Source of the DNA: Chryseolinea lacunae
Lineage (GTDB): Bacteria; Bacteroidota; Bacteroidia; Cytophagales; Cyclobacteriaceae
Direction: 5' to 3'
DNA: 64,000 nt
NCBI RefSeq assembly: GCF_016735595.1
Contig: NZ_JAERRB010000001.1
Location: forward strand, 1-64,000
Shown: positions 35,231 through 43,195 of the stretch, piece after piece
Numbering within the stretch: the first letter of the stretch is position 1
Layout: each line of letters starts with the position of its first letter
The notes under the pieces: model-generated
What the model saw: only the letters and a program-made list of their open reading frames with translations
The model's database searches: none
Told to the model about the DNA's origin: nothing
Translations under genes and position numbers: made by a program

Positions 35231-36270
35231 TCTTCTGCGGTTTTGTCTTCCACACCTGCCGATGCTTCGGCCACTTCGCCCAGCTCGCCTTCATATTGTG
35301 TTTTCACTTCGCGGGCCACTTTGCCATTTCCGTTCAGCCACTGCGCAAAAATTTCGGAATAGCCGTGCGTCACAAACACATGCTCGGCGCCGGTTTCGTT
35401 CACGGCCTGGTTCAGCTCGCGCCAGTCGCAATGGTCAGACAACACAAAGCCGCGGTCGGCTCCTCTTCTGCGCCGTGCACCACGCAAGCCCATCCACCCC
35501 GACGCAATGCCCAGCGAGTAGGGCTCGAACTTGCGCAGCCACGCCGACCCTATTGCCGACGGCGGACACACCACCAGGGCGCCTTCAAAATCTTTTCGTT
35601 TCATGTCGGGCGTCACGCGTGTGGTGGGTGGAAGTGCCAACCCTTGTGCACGCAAAATGGCCGTCACGTTTTCGATGGCGCCATGCACCAGAATTTTTCC
35701 GATGCCCGCATCAACGTTCTTCAAAATGCGCTGACTTTTCCCCAACGAATAGCCCGCCACAATCGAGACCTTGCCTTCTTCCTGGTTCTTGCGCCACCAT
35801 GCATTCATATCGTCAAACACCTCTTGCTGAGGCTTCCAGTTGTAGATGGGCAAACCGAATGTAGACTCGGTAATGAACGTGTGGCACTTCACCGGCTCAA
35901 ACGGTTCGGAGATGTTGTCGTGCTGAAGTTTATAGTCGCCCGTGAACACCCACACTTCGCCGCGATGCTCCACGCGAATTTGTGCCGAGCCGGGAATGTG
36001 GCCCGCGGGGTGAAACGAAAACTGCACGCCGTGAATGAGAATTTTTTCACCAAACGAAACCTGCTGCACATTGTCGGTGAGGCTTAGCCGGTATTTAATG
36101 ACGGGCGCTGCCGCCGCGGTGCACAGATAGTGTTCATGTCCAAACCGCGCGTGGTCGGCATGACCGTGTGTGATCAATGCCTTCTTCACCGGCTGCCACG
36201 GATCGAGATATACGTCGGCGGCGGGGCAGTAAATTCCTTTGGCCGTAAAATCAAGCAATCCCATGGGCAA
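35227..36270 (-). CDS. ligase-associated DNA exonuclease (MBL fold, beta-CASP type)
   Basis: The 347-residue protein has a metallo-beta-lactamase fold with the metal motif ALITHGHADHARFGHEHYLC, further ligands in HPAGHIPGSAQIR, VFTGDYKL and SDHCDWREL, and a terminal FVTHGYSEIFA. Relatives are processive DNA nucleases or mRNA 3'-end factor-like enzymes; pairing with an ATP-dependent ligase identifies the bacterial repair type. The ATG at 36264 (MGLLDFTAKGIYCP) is an equally good start. Its stop overlaps the ligase start by 4 bp, so translation is coupled. Confidence 0.92.
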   Translation of the reverse strand: MPMGLLDFTAKGIYCPAADVYLDPWQPVKKALITHGHADHARFGHEHYLCTAAAAPVIKYRLSLTDNVQQVSFGEKILIHGVQFSFHPAGHIPGSAQIRVEHRGEVWVFTGDYKLQHDNISEPFEPVKCHTFITESTFGLPIYNWKPQQEVFDDMNAWWRKNQEEGKVSIVAGYSLGKSQRILKNVDAGIGKILVHGAIENVTAILRAQGLALPPTTRVTPDMKRKDFEGALVVCPPSAIGSAWLRKFEPYSLGIASGWMGLRGARRRRGADRGFVLSDHCDWRELNQAVNETGAEHVFVTHGYSEIFAQWLNGNGKVAREVKTQYEGELGEVAEASAGVEDKTAEE

Positions 36271-36340
36271 TCGTTTTAGTCATGTCTCTTCACTAAACAC
36301 AACCGATCCGCAAAAGGATACGACCGATTCAAAAATAAAT

Positions 36341-36841
36341 TCAGTAGGTGAGCCACGTCACCTTCGTGGCCTTTCCGGTTTCCACCACCGAAATAATGAT
36401 GAGGTTGTTATAGGCTGAGTCGTCAAACTCTGCAAACTGCTCCTTGCCAATCAACCGGTTGGCCATGCGCGGCACGGTGTTGGAGTGGCCACACACCACC
36501 AGGGTGCCGCCGACATGTTTCTTCACCAGGTTGTCTATCTCGTCGGCCTTCTTCGGATCGTAGAGCTGCACCGCCACGTTCTTTGCTTTGGCCAGGGGCA
36601 TCACGGTGTTTTGCGTGCGCTTGAAGGGCGTGGCATAGACACCATCAATGTCGCTGTGTTGCAGCACCTCGGCCAGGTGGGCGGCGCGCGCCGTGCCTTC
36701 CGGTTTCAGTTCGGGGTCGTCAGAACCGTCGGCCACTTTTTCGGCGTGGCGCACCAGAATCACCGTGGTGATTTTTTGTTGGGCCATGGCCACCGGCGAC
36801 AGGGCCAGTGCGCACAACAGCATGATCATATTTTTCAGCAT
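36341..36841 (-). CDS. exported histidine-phosphatase family protein
   Basis: The 166-residue protein has a signal peptide (about 1-20, ending AMA/Q) and a compact phosphoglycerate-mutase fold: the phosphohistidine motif ILVRHAEKVADGSDDPELKP, ATPFKRTQNTV with the phosphate-binding Arg, and the second His in VVCGHSNTVPRM. It probably hydrolyses a phosphoester in the periplasm. It follows the NTF2-like gene after 6 bp, so they form a two-gene operon. Confidence 0.9.
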   Translation of the reverse strand: MLKNMIMLLCALALSPVAMAQQKITTVILVRHAEKVADGSDDPELKPEGTARAAHLAEVLQHSDIDGVYATPFKRTQNTVMPLAKAKNVAVQLYDPKKADEIDNLVKKHVGGTLVVCGHSNTVPRMANRLIGKEQFAEFDDSAYNNLIIISVVETGKATKVTWLTY

Positions 36842-36847
36842 GCCTCG

Positions 36848-37345
36848 CTAAGGGTTATGTTTTTGTTGGATGGCTTTTGGAATGTTGCACGGGGTGGTGC
36901 GGCGTGTATCGGCCAGGTGGAAAATTTTCCAGCCGTCTTTTCCTTTGTGCAATTGAAACGCATCCACACCACAGTGGCTAAAGGTGTTGCCGAGATAGAA
37001 GGCATAGTCGCACCACACCTGTGCAAGGTCTCCATCCAGCTGCACCTTCTCATCCCATATTTCTTCATACCAGGTTTGCGGATGAGGTGTGCCAATGGCG
37101 TTGAGGAATGGCTGAACAGACGCTTCGCGTTGCAGCACGGGTGCGCCGGCTTTGTCGCGCTTCACGGTGGCCAACGTCACGCTGCTGGCAAACGTGGCGT
37201 GGGCCATGGCACTGTCTCCTTTTTGCATGGCGGTGAAGAGCTGCGCAATCACGTCGCCCGGAGTGGGCCCGGCGGGTGTCTGTTGAGCGTTCACGCCCAG
37301 GGTGCCGAGCAACAGGCTGGCGACGAAGAGGGTGTGTTTTGTCAT
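36848..37345 (-). CDS. exported NTF2/SnoaL-like protein
   Basis: Starting at MTKHTLFVASLLLGTLGVNA (ATG 37345), the 165-residue protein has a signal peptide then an NTF2-like cone fold: GDVIAQLFTAMQKGDSAMAH, WYEEIWDEKVQLDGDLAQVW, and GVDAFQLHKGKDGWKIFHLA. Such domains bind small ligands or act as enzymes; no catalytic residues can be assigned. The longer open frame upstream overlaps the gap and lacks a better start. It is co-transcribed with the phosphatase 6 bp downstream. Confidence 0.85.
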   Translation of the reverse strand: MTKHTLFVASLLLGTLGVNAQQTPAGPTPGDVIAQLFTAMQKGDSAMAHATFASSVTLATVKRDKAGAPVLQREASVQPFLNAIGTPHPQTWYEEIWDEKVQLDGDLAQVWCDYAFYLGNTFSHCGVDAFQLHKGKDGWKIFHLADTRRTTPCNIPKAIQQKHNP

Positions 37346-37486
37346 ACGGGTTTGGGGTTCATTAGCGGTTCGGGTCGCCGTGGCCGCGAGGCCCGAAGCA
37401 AGGGTTGTGGCCCCTGCACCTTTTGGCACCGGCATGCTAAATATGGAGAATAGTTTATTAATTTTAGACTCGACATTTTCCGAATC

Positions 37487-38638
37487 ATGATTCCAAACGT
37501 CCGCTGTTCGTTCTTTTTTGCCTTGTTCCTGTCCATGTCAGCCTTTGGTCAGAAAATCGACAGCCTTGAGGCTGTGCTCGACACGGCCAAAAACGATCAT
37601 AAAGTTAAGACGCTCAACGAATTGTTCCGGGCCAACCTGCGCACCGATCCCGTCAAGGCCCTGGGCTACACCCGCGAGGCCCTGAACCTGGCCACCGAAA
37701 TCGGCGACAAAAAAGGGATGGCCGCGTCCTACAACAACCTCGGCATCATCTACCGCAACCAGGGCGCGCTCGACAAGGCGCTTGACTACTACATCACCTC
37801 CCTCAAAATCTACGAAGCGCTCAACAACCAGGAGGGCATTGCCTCCACCAAAAACAACATCTCCACCATCTATTCCATCAAGAAAGACTATGGCCAGGCC
37901 ATGAAATACCTGGAAGAATCATACGATCTTTTTGTGACCCTGAAAGACGAACGCAGAATCATCGGCTCCATGAACAACCTGGGCAATCTCAACATCGAGA
38001 TCCAGCTCTACGAAAAGGCCATGAAGTATTTCTCGCAGGCGTCGCAGCTCAGCGAAAAGCTCGGCATCAAGTTCGCCGATCCGCTCAGCAACATGGGCAA
38101 CATCTATTTCAAGCAGAGCAACTTTCCACGCGCCATCGAATTCTACGAGAAGGCACTGGCCATTGAACGCGAAAACGACAACCGGTTGGGCATGCTCAGC
38201 ATCCTCACCAACCTGGGCATCACCTACGCCAAAGCCAAACAGCCCGCACCCGCACAACGCTATCTCGACGAGGCCACCACCCTGTGCGAACAACTGCAAG
38301 CCTATTCGTTTTTGCCATCCCTCTATAAAGCTCAAGCCGAAAACGCCTCCACCCAAAACAACTGGAAGGTAGCCTACGACATGATGCTGAAATATGACGA
38401 TGCCCGCGAGAAAATCTATGGCGAAGAAAGCTCGCGCAACATCGCGCAAATGGAAATGGTGATCGACTTTCAGGAGAAGGAAAAGGAATACGACATGCAG
38501 CGTCAGCAGTCAGAAATCACCAAGCTTGAGCTTCACAACACGCGCCTGTTTGTGTTGCTCATCATCCTGGCCATTCTCGGCATTCTGGGCGCGCTCAATT
38601 TCTTCTACGTAAAGAAAAAAGCCCGTCGCAAAAAGTAA
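37487..38638 (+). CDS. TPR-repeat membrane protein (sensor-like, no kinase domain)
   Basis: The 383-residue protein has a signal peptide, about six TPR repeats (GMAASYNNLGIIYRNQGALD, ALDYYITSLKIYEALNNQEG, RIIGSMNNLGNLNIEIQLYE), a coiled coil (FQEKEKEYDMQRQQSEITKL) and one C-terminal membrane helix (LFVLLIILAILGILGALNFF) ending KKKARRKK. This matches the periplasmic half of TPR-type histidine kinases or LuxR regulators of Bacteroidota, but the cytoplasmic output domain is missing. No remnant of one follows the stop. It may work as a scaffold or be a truncated sensor. Confidence 0.85.
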   Translation: MIPNVRCSFFFALFLSMSAFGQKIDSLEAVLDTAKNDHKVKTLNELFRANLRTDPVKALGYTREALNLATEIGDKKGMAASYNNLGIIYRNQGALDKALDYYITSLKIYEALNNQEGIASTKNNISTIYSIKKDYGQAMKYLEESYDLFVTLKDERRIIGSMNNLGNLNIEIQLYEKAMKYFSQASQLSEKLGIKFADPLSNMGNIYFKQSNFPRAIEFYEKALAIERENDNRLGMLSILTNLGITYAKAKQPAPAQRYLDEATTLCEQLQAYSFLPSLYKAQAENASTQNNWKVAYDMMLKYDDAREKIYGEESSRNIAQMEMVIDFQEKEKEYDMQRQQSEITKLELHNTRLFVLLIILAILGILGALNFFYVKKKARRKK

Positions 38639-38860
38639 TTCACCAGGCCTGGCCGTTTCCCGGGTTGGATGAGGATGCGCGTGCTGCCGGTTTTCGGAGG
38701 CTTCACATCACCATCACAACAACCATCGTCGCGATAGTGGCCAGATCCTGTGGGCGGCGAACATTAACACGGGTTAAATCGATTGCAGACAAACGGCAGA
38801 AAGAAGCGTTCGTTCACTAATAATTAATGCGAATTTCTTTCACGAATTCACCTCAACATA

Positions 38861-38868
38861 TACCTTTG
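38861..38868 (+). promoter_or_regulatory. -7 box of the small membrane protein gene
   Basis: TACCTTTG is an exact TAnnTTTG match 21 bp before the ATG at 38890. A TTTC at the -33 position (about 20 bp upstream) is a weak partner. Confidence 0.55.
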
Positions 38869-38889
38869 TCGAGTAAACAATCTACTCAC

Positions 38890-39018
38890 ATGTTTCATCA
38901 ATTCATCGGAGACGGCGCCAACATTTTCATCGCCATCGTAGCGGTTCTCGTAGGATTTGCCACAGCCCTCGGCTATGTCGACTTTATTAAGACTAAAAAG
39001 GCCGGCAAGAAGGATTAA
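38890..39018 (+). CDS. 42-residue single-pass membrane protein
   Basis: The frame MFHQFIGDGANIFIAIVAVL continues VGFATALGYVDF and ends KKAGKKD: one helix and a basic cytoplasmic tail. It has its own promoter box and a strong terminator 24 bp after the stop, so it looks like a real, independently expressed gene. Its family is unknown to me. A charged tail with a short helix resembles small subunits or regulators of membrane complexes. Confidence 0.55.
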   Translation: MFHQFIGDGANIFIAIVAVLVGFATALGYVDFIKTKKAGKKD

Positions 39019-39041
39019 TATACACTGCAAGCAATACCAAT

Positions 39042-39078
39042 AAAAAAGCCTTGGCAGTTCACATGTCAAGGCTTTTTT
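39042..39078 (+). terminator. bidirectional terminator
   Basis: AAAAAAGCCTTG (39042-39053) and CAAGGCTTTTTT (39067-39078) form a 12-bp stem with A and T tracts on both sides. It ends the small membrane protein gene and, on the other strand, the thioredoxin-like gene. Confidence 0.85.
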
Positions 39079-39111
39079 GTTAAGAGCGGTGTTTATCCTG
39101 TGCAGCAGGCT

Positions 39112-39651
39112 TTAATAGGGCGATTTGTAACGACTTTGCCATGCTTCCCACTTTTCGGTTTTGTAGTGGCCTTCGCCAATAAACTGGGCCATCATGTGAA
39201 ACTCCGGAGCCTTGCGGTAGCCGGGCAACGGTTGCAGCATGTTAAACTCTTCGTCCAGAAAAACCACCGTGGGGTAGCTCAGCTGATTGTTGAGCAGCGC
39301 CGCCGCCAGCTGATGATAGCCATTCTGGCCGCTGGGCACAAACTTGAAGGTGTTGCCCTTAAACACAATGTCTTCGTGTTGCTCGGCATTAAATTTCACG
39401 GCATAAAACTTCTCGTTCAGCAACTTGGCCACCTGCGGATCGCTGAACGTGTTCTTGTCCATCACCTTGCACCAGCCGCACCAGTCGGTATATACATCAA
39501 TAAAGATCGGCCGCTTTTCGGCTTTCGACTTCTTCAACGCTTCCTCAAACGACATCCACTTCACGGGATTTTCTTCCGGCGTTCTCAACGTCATGGCCGT
39601 GATGAGCAACACGCCGAGGGCTGCGGGAATCATTACCAGTAGTTTCTTCAT
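39112..39651 (-). CDS. thioredoxin-like protein, membrane-anchored or exported
   Basis: The 179-residue protein has an N-terminal signal/anchor (LLVMIPAALGVLLITAM) and a thioredoxin fold with the redox motif TDWCGWCKVMDKNTF and the cis-Pro in LSYPTVVFLDEE. WCGWC is the motif of the thioredoxin_7/DUF255-like group (DsbD-gamma-like). It likely reduces or isomerises disulfides in the periplasm. Single gene; an exact TAGATTTG box lies at 39688-39695 (minus strand). Confidence 0.9.
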   Translation of the reverse strand: MKKLLVMIPAALGVLLITAMTLRTPEENPVKWMSFEEALKKSKAEKRPIFIDVYTDWCGWCKVMDKNTFSDPQVAKLLNEKFYAVKFNAEQHEDIVFKGNTFKFVPSGQNGYHQLAAALLNNQLSYPTVVFLDEEFNMLQPLPGYRKAPEFHMMAQFIGEGHYKTEKWEAWQSRYKSPY

Positions 39652-39687
39652 GGTTTTATGTTTTTACCTGACTATCCTGATTTTAAA

Positions 39688-39695
39688 CAAATCTA
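39688..39695 (-). promoter_or_regulatory. -7 box of the thioredoxin-like gene
   Basis: The minus strand reads TAGATTTG, 36 bp before the ATG at 39651. No clear -33 partner. Confidence 0.5.
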
Positions 39696-39798
39696 CGGAG
39701 AAAAGAGGTTCGCCGCGTTTGTCTTAATCTTTTCCACCCACGGGTTCGTAACCTCCCCGACCAGCGGCAGTATTTAGTGTACGAATCGCCAATGCTTC

Positions 39799-40083
39799 AT
39801 GTTCACAACCGAACAACATATTGCCCCAAAGCCCCCGAAAAACATCATAAAGCACGTTTTCGCGCTTGGCACACCATTGGCAAAGCCTTCCCGCGTGAAG
39901 CAACGATTTACCTATAAAGAACTTTCCATCCTGTTGGGCATTGTGGTGGCCATCATCATCGCCATCACCTGGTTTGCCACCCGACCCGAGCTCACCGCGT
40001 CGCTCACACAGAGGATGCCCCTTCCGCAAGGTCTTGCGCTTCGCGAATCCGTATTAAAAATTATTGTACAGGTGTTATTTTGA
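39799..40083 (+). CDS. possible small membrane protein, 94 residues
   Basis: The frame has one convincing helix (LSILLGIVVAIIIAITWFAT) after a basic stretch (KPSRVKQRFTYKE). Its end overlaps the convergent outer-membrane protein gene by 9 bp. The opposite frame (39724-40029) is less protein-like. I do not recognise a family and the gene may be spurious. Confidence 0.35.
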   Translation: MFTTEQHIAPKPPKNIIKHVFALGTPLAKPSRVKQRFTYKELSILLGIVVAIIIAITWFATRPELTASLTQRMPLPQGLALRESVLKIIVQVLF

Positions 40084-40641
40084 CCGCTTGCGCGGCGCAT
40101 CCTTCAGATCGAAGTAGTAGGTGTTGAGGTTAAACACCAGCGAGAACCGGTTGCGCGACACATTGTTAAGCTCCTCGCCCAGCGGAATGGAGTAGCCATA
40201 GAACAGGTTGGCAAACCCCAGAATAGACAGCCCTATTTTCGGCGTCGCCACCCAGGCATTGTGCACGCCCCCTTCGCCGCTGTGATCCATAAAATACGTA
40301 ACGTCTGCTGCCACGCCAACTAGCCCGGCCGTGAACTCGTAGCCCACCTTCGGGCCAATCAATGCATTGTTGTCTTTAATGAAGAGGTCCACCGTGCAAT
40401 AGGGACCTTTAGACACCAGCGTGAGCGGGTGTTTGTAGATGGAATGCCATTGTATGCCGATCTCTGCAAAGGCCCGGTCCTGAAAGCCGGCGCCAAGCTT
40501 GGGTATGAAGAGCGGCTTTGTCCAGTAGCGAACGAAAGGCCTGTTGCTGGTGGTGTCGTTGGTTTGCGCGAAGAGACCGGTAGCCCCTAAGAGACAGATG
40601 CCACACAAAAATCCCCGCCAAATTCTACTCCCTGTACGCAT
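40075..40641 (-). CDS. outer-membrane-type protein, unknown function
   Basis: From ATG 40641 (MRTGSRIWRGFLCGICLLGA) the 188-residue protein has a signal peptide ending LFAQ and then alternating strands typical of a small beta-barrel: IPKLGAGFQDRAFAEIGIQW, IGPKVGYEFTAGLVGVAADV, FSLVFNLNTYYFDL. The gene overlaps the end of the YkgJ-like gene by 17 bp, so they are co-transcribed. No specific family can be named. Confidence 0.75.
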   Translation of the reverse strand: MRTGSRIWRGFLCGICLLGATGLFAQTNDTTSNRPFVRYWTKPLFIPKLGAGFQDRAFAEIGIQWHSIYKHPLTLVSKGPYCTVDLFIKDNNALIGPKVGYEFTAGLVGVAADVTYFMDHSGEGGVHNAWVATPKIGLSILGFANLFYGYSIPLGEELNNVSRNRFSLVFNLNTYYFDLKDAPRKRSK

Positions 40642-41194
40642 AGTAGTGCAATATAACCTCAATTGCCCGCTTAATGGCTTCATTGATGGGGAAAAATTCG
40701 CGTGTCAACTCAAAATCAATCGCATGCAGTTGCATGTAGAATTGATTCATCACCGGCACCGGCTCCCCTGCCGCCACGTTGGCTTCGGCCTTCAGGAAAT
40801 TTTCGGTTTGTTCTGTTTTAATGATCTGACAAGTCACCAGTTCGCGTGTGCCATATTTGTTGGTGCGCGCCGAGTAGCCAAACAACCGGCAGATGAGACC
40901 GCGGTGTTTATACTCGCTGCAAAGACCGGCGCCGGCCTGGGTTGGATTCAGGATGTGGCATAGGGCAGCATCCGACCCGTTGATTTTGTCGAGCCACTCA
41001 AACGCCAGGTTGTTGGTGTAGAGATAGTGAGCAAAGGGAAGAAACTCCAGAATGGTGGCTTCAATGTCGGGCTTGAAACAGCATTTGCCACAGCCCCACC
41101 CGCAGTGCAATGCCGTGGCGGTTTGAAAGGACGCAATCTCCTGGTCCAGTTTTTCAAAAACCTCTTCTACGGCCCGCACTTTTTCTAGCAACAT
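40625..41194 (-). CDS. YkgJ-family cysteine-cluster protein
   Basis: The 189-residue protein carries the metal-chelating Cys pattern of the YkgJ (CxxCxxCC) family: CGWGCGKCCF near residue 32 and further Cys in GLCSEYKHRGLICRLFGYSA and ELVTCQ. The family is thought to bind zinc or iron; its role is unproven. Cytoplasmic, no signal. Its 3' end overlaps the outer-membrane protein gene start. Confidence 0.85.
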   Translation of the reverse strand: MLLEKVRAVEEVFEKLDQEIASFQTATALHCGWGCGKCCFKPDIEATILEFLPFAHYLYTNNLAFEWLDKINGSDAALCHILNPTQAGAGLCSEYKHRGLICRLFGYSARTNKYGTRELVTCQIIKTEQTENFLKAEANVAAGEPVPVMNQFYMQLHAIDFELTREFFPINEAIKRAIEVILHYYAYRE

Positions 41195-41234
41195 GGGGCA
41201 AAATTAACACAAAGGGTCGGTTCTTTTTTGTTGC

Positions 41235-41711
41235 TTATTGATTTTCGGGCTTGCGCATAAACTTGTCGAGCGCCTTTCGGGCGGTGAAGCGCACCTTGTT
41301 TTTTACCACCGAGGTCCAGCCCAGAAACAAACCCGACGTCCCCAAGGCCTGCCGCGACCAGCGCCAGAAATCGAACGTGTCGTGGTGTCTGAAAATTTTG
41401 CCGTCCTTAAATTCGAACGCGGCATGAATGCGGTTGTGCACCTTGCGGCCTGTGCGTGAAAAAGTATACCACGCGTCCCATTGGCAACCGCCGCGTGTGC
41501 CGTCAGCCGTCACGTTGCTAAAGGTCACTTCAAGATCTTTCGACGAGGTAAGCAACATTTCCCACATCGCCTTCACTTCCTTGCTGGAAAGCCCCTCAAA
41601 CACAGGGTCCGAAAACGTAGCCTCCGGATGATAGAGCTCCTGCATGGTCACATAGTCCTTGTTGCGAAAGGCGGTGTAGAATTGGCTAATCAGGTTTTCG
41701 TGTGGGTGCAT
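41235..41711 (-). CDS. nuclear transport factor 2 (SnoaL-like) family protein
   Basis: The 158-residue protein from ATG 41711 (MHPHENLISQFYTAFRNKDY) is a classical SnoaL/NTF2 fold: YHPEATFSDPVFEGLSSKEV, GGCQWDAWYTFSRTGRKVHN, FEFKDGKIFRHHDTFDFWRW. It has no signal peptide. Members are ligand-binding or cofactor-free enzymes; here the function is unknown. The longer frame to 41774 has a poorer N-terminus. Single gene. Confidence 0.85.
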   Translation of the reverse strand: MHPHENLISQFYTAFRNKDYVTMQELYHPEATFSDPVFEGLSSKEVKAMWEMLLTSSKDLEVTFSNVTADGTRGGCQWDAWYTFSRTGRKVHNRIHAAFEFKDGKIFRHHDTFDFWRWSRQALGTSGLFLGWTSVVKNKVRFTARKALDKFMRKPENQ

Positions 41712-41809
41712 GGCGTGGCGAATGATGCCACAAGATAACGAAATCACGCCGACCATTTTCACACCCCGAAACACAAAAGCCCTCCCCTACTACACCACTG
41801 TAAAATACG

Positions 41810-42286
41810 CTAAGGTCGATGATACGTCACGATGTCTATGTTCACCCCGTTGGGATCGGTAATGGCAAAGTGGCGATCGCCCCACGGCTCGTCGCGCAGC
41901 GCAATGGCAATGGGAACACCCAGCGATTTTATGCGCGCATATTCCTTGTCCACCTGCTCGACCTCAATGGTCAGGTAAACTCCGGCGCCGGCAAACGCCG
42001 GTTGAAAGAGCGGTTGCTGCGAGGCGTGGTCTGGCAACAGAAAGCTGATCTCGGCCGTGTGTCCCGGCGTGTGCAGCAGGAGGTAGAATTCATTTTCGAA
42101 GGTCACACCAAAGTTCAGCACGCGGGTGTAGAATGTTTTCGATGCCTCGAGTTTGGGGGTCACAATTCCGGCGTTCAGTTTCATGGCAATGGGGTTTGAT
42201 TGACTGCGGGCCGAGAAGGTCACCAGCAGGCTCGCCAGTCCAACCAGCAGGCCAATGATGAGCACGATTCGTTTCATAGTGGTCAT
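41810..42286 (-). CDS. VOC (glyoxalase-like) protein with N-terminal membrane or signal segment
   Basis: The core (from about residue 35: LNAGIVTPKLEASKTFYTRV, EFYLLLHTPGHTAEISFLLP, DPNGVNIDIVTYH) is a vicinal oxygen chelate domain. Unusually it is preceded by a hydrophobic segment (IVLIIGLLVGLASLLVTF) ending ARSQ, so it is exported or anchored. The ATG could be 42286 or 42277. VOC proteins bind a metal and act on small organic molecules. It lies 10 bp after the GyrI-like gene and is probably co-transcribed with it. Confidence 0.8.
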   Translation of the reverse strand: MTTMKRIVLIIGLLVGLASLLVTFSARSQSNPIAMKLNAGIVTPKLEASKTFYTRVLNFGVTFENEFYLLLHTPGHTAEISFLLPDHASQQPLFQPAFAGAGVYLTIEVEQVDKEYARIKSLGVPIAIALRDEPWGDRHFAITDPNGVNIDIVTYHRP

Positions 42287-42296
42287 GTCTGTTTTA

Positions 42297-42749
42297 TTAT
42301 TCAACACCCATCTGGATCATGGTCACATTTGCCGCGGGTGCATGCAAATCGGAGTTGATGTAGATTTCGCGGGTCGCGCCGTTGGGCTTCAGCTTGTTGT
42401 CGTGCATAAATTGGATGAGGCGGCCATAGGCATCGGGCAACGTTTGCCAGTTTCCTTCGTGCACCGTAACGGCGCTTTTGAAAGGCTCTGTGCGTTTGAT
42501 ATGGAAAACGCCGTCATAGTCAGCAGGAGCTTCCGAGATGGGCAAGGCCACCTCGAGGGTGAAAGGTTTGTCGGGCTCTCCGGTGAAACCAAAGTAGTGC
42601 CAGTGGATGGGACCGGTGATGAACAGCTTTTGTTTCACTGCTTCCTGGAAGAGCTCCTGCCCAACCGGAATGAACCGGCCAAGTTCGTTGAGGTGGGTTT
42701 CTGTTTTGAAGAACAGGAAGGTGGTGGGGGATATTTCTTTGAGTTGCAT
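42297..42749 (-). CDS. GyrI-like small-molecule-binding protein
   Basis: The 150-residue protein from MQLKEISPTTFLFFKTETHL (ATG 42749) is a free-standing GyrI-like (SOUL/AraC effector-binding) domain, with PIHWHYFGFTGEPDKPFTLE, VTVHEGNWQTLPDAYGRLIQ and EIYINSD. Such domains bind or hydrolyse small toxic compounds. The open frame continues upstream through hairpin element 2, but that extension is low-complexity repeat translation and not real. The element begins 126 bp upstream. Confidence 0.85.
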   Translation of the reverse strand: MQLKEISPTTFLFFKTETHLNELGRFIPVGQELFQEAVKQKLFITGPIHWHYFGFTGEPDKPFTLEVALPISEAPADYDGVFHIKRTEPFKSAVTVHEGNWQTLPDAYGRLIQFMHDNKLKPNGATREIYINSDLHAPAANVTMIQMGVE

Positions 42750-42910
42750 GATGGTTTTTTTTATAAAGGAAGGTGGGTGGGGTGACAGCCCTATGTCATC
42801 AGGAAAAAAAACTTTTTGTTTTTTTTGATTGAGCGGGTTGTGAGATAGAAAGTGGTTTTTCTTTTTGTTCGGTCGCATTTCATAGCTCCGCTCATGGCCG
42901 CGGGGGCCTC

Positions 42911-42992
42911 GCATGTTCCCATCAGGGCTAGATCCGATCCGCACATGCCATTGCCAGGCCAAAGATAGGATCAGGCCCTGATGGGAACATGC
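42911..42992 (+). repeat. 82-bp terminal palindrome, element 2 left
   Basis: Outer stem 18 bp perfect: GCATGTTCCCATCAGGGC (42911-42928) with its complement at 42975-42992. It differs from element 1 at two stem positions, each compensated in the partner arm. The inner stem and loop match element 1 left. Confidence 0.85.
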
Positions 42993-43195
42993 TGGAAGGG
43001 CGGTGTGGGTGGGTGGCCTGGGTGTGGGGTGTGAGGGTGTGGGGGGAGATTTTCGGCTTGATGCTTGGGTGGATGTTTGGTGGGAAGTTTTATTTTTAGG
43101 AATACGTGGAAAATCGGCCGTTGAGAATTCTGGGGGTGGTGATGAGGGGTTGGCCGGGGTAACTTGGACAAAACTCACGTTGACGAGTGACTGTT

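Noticed and set aside
33473-35362. 629-residue plus-strand open frame over element 1 and the ligase gene
   Set aside because: It is antisense to a clear ligase and its first part is translated repeat DNA; no family features.
39724-40029. 101-residue minus-strand frame
   Set aside because: Gly/Asp/His-rich sequence without protein character; the opposite frame has a membrane helix and is somewhat more plausible.
42750-43178. N-terminal extension of the GyrI-like frame through element 2
   Set aside because: The added residues are proline/histidine-rich translation of the terminal repeat; the real start is the ATG at 42749.
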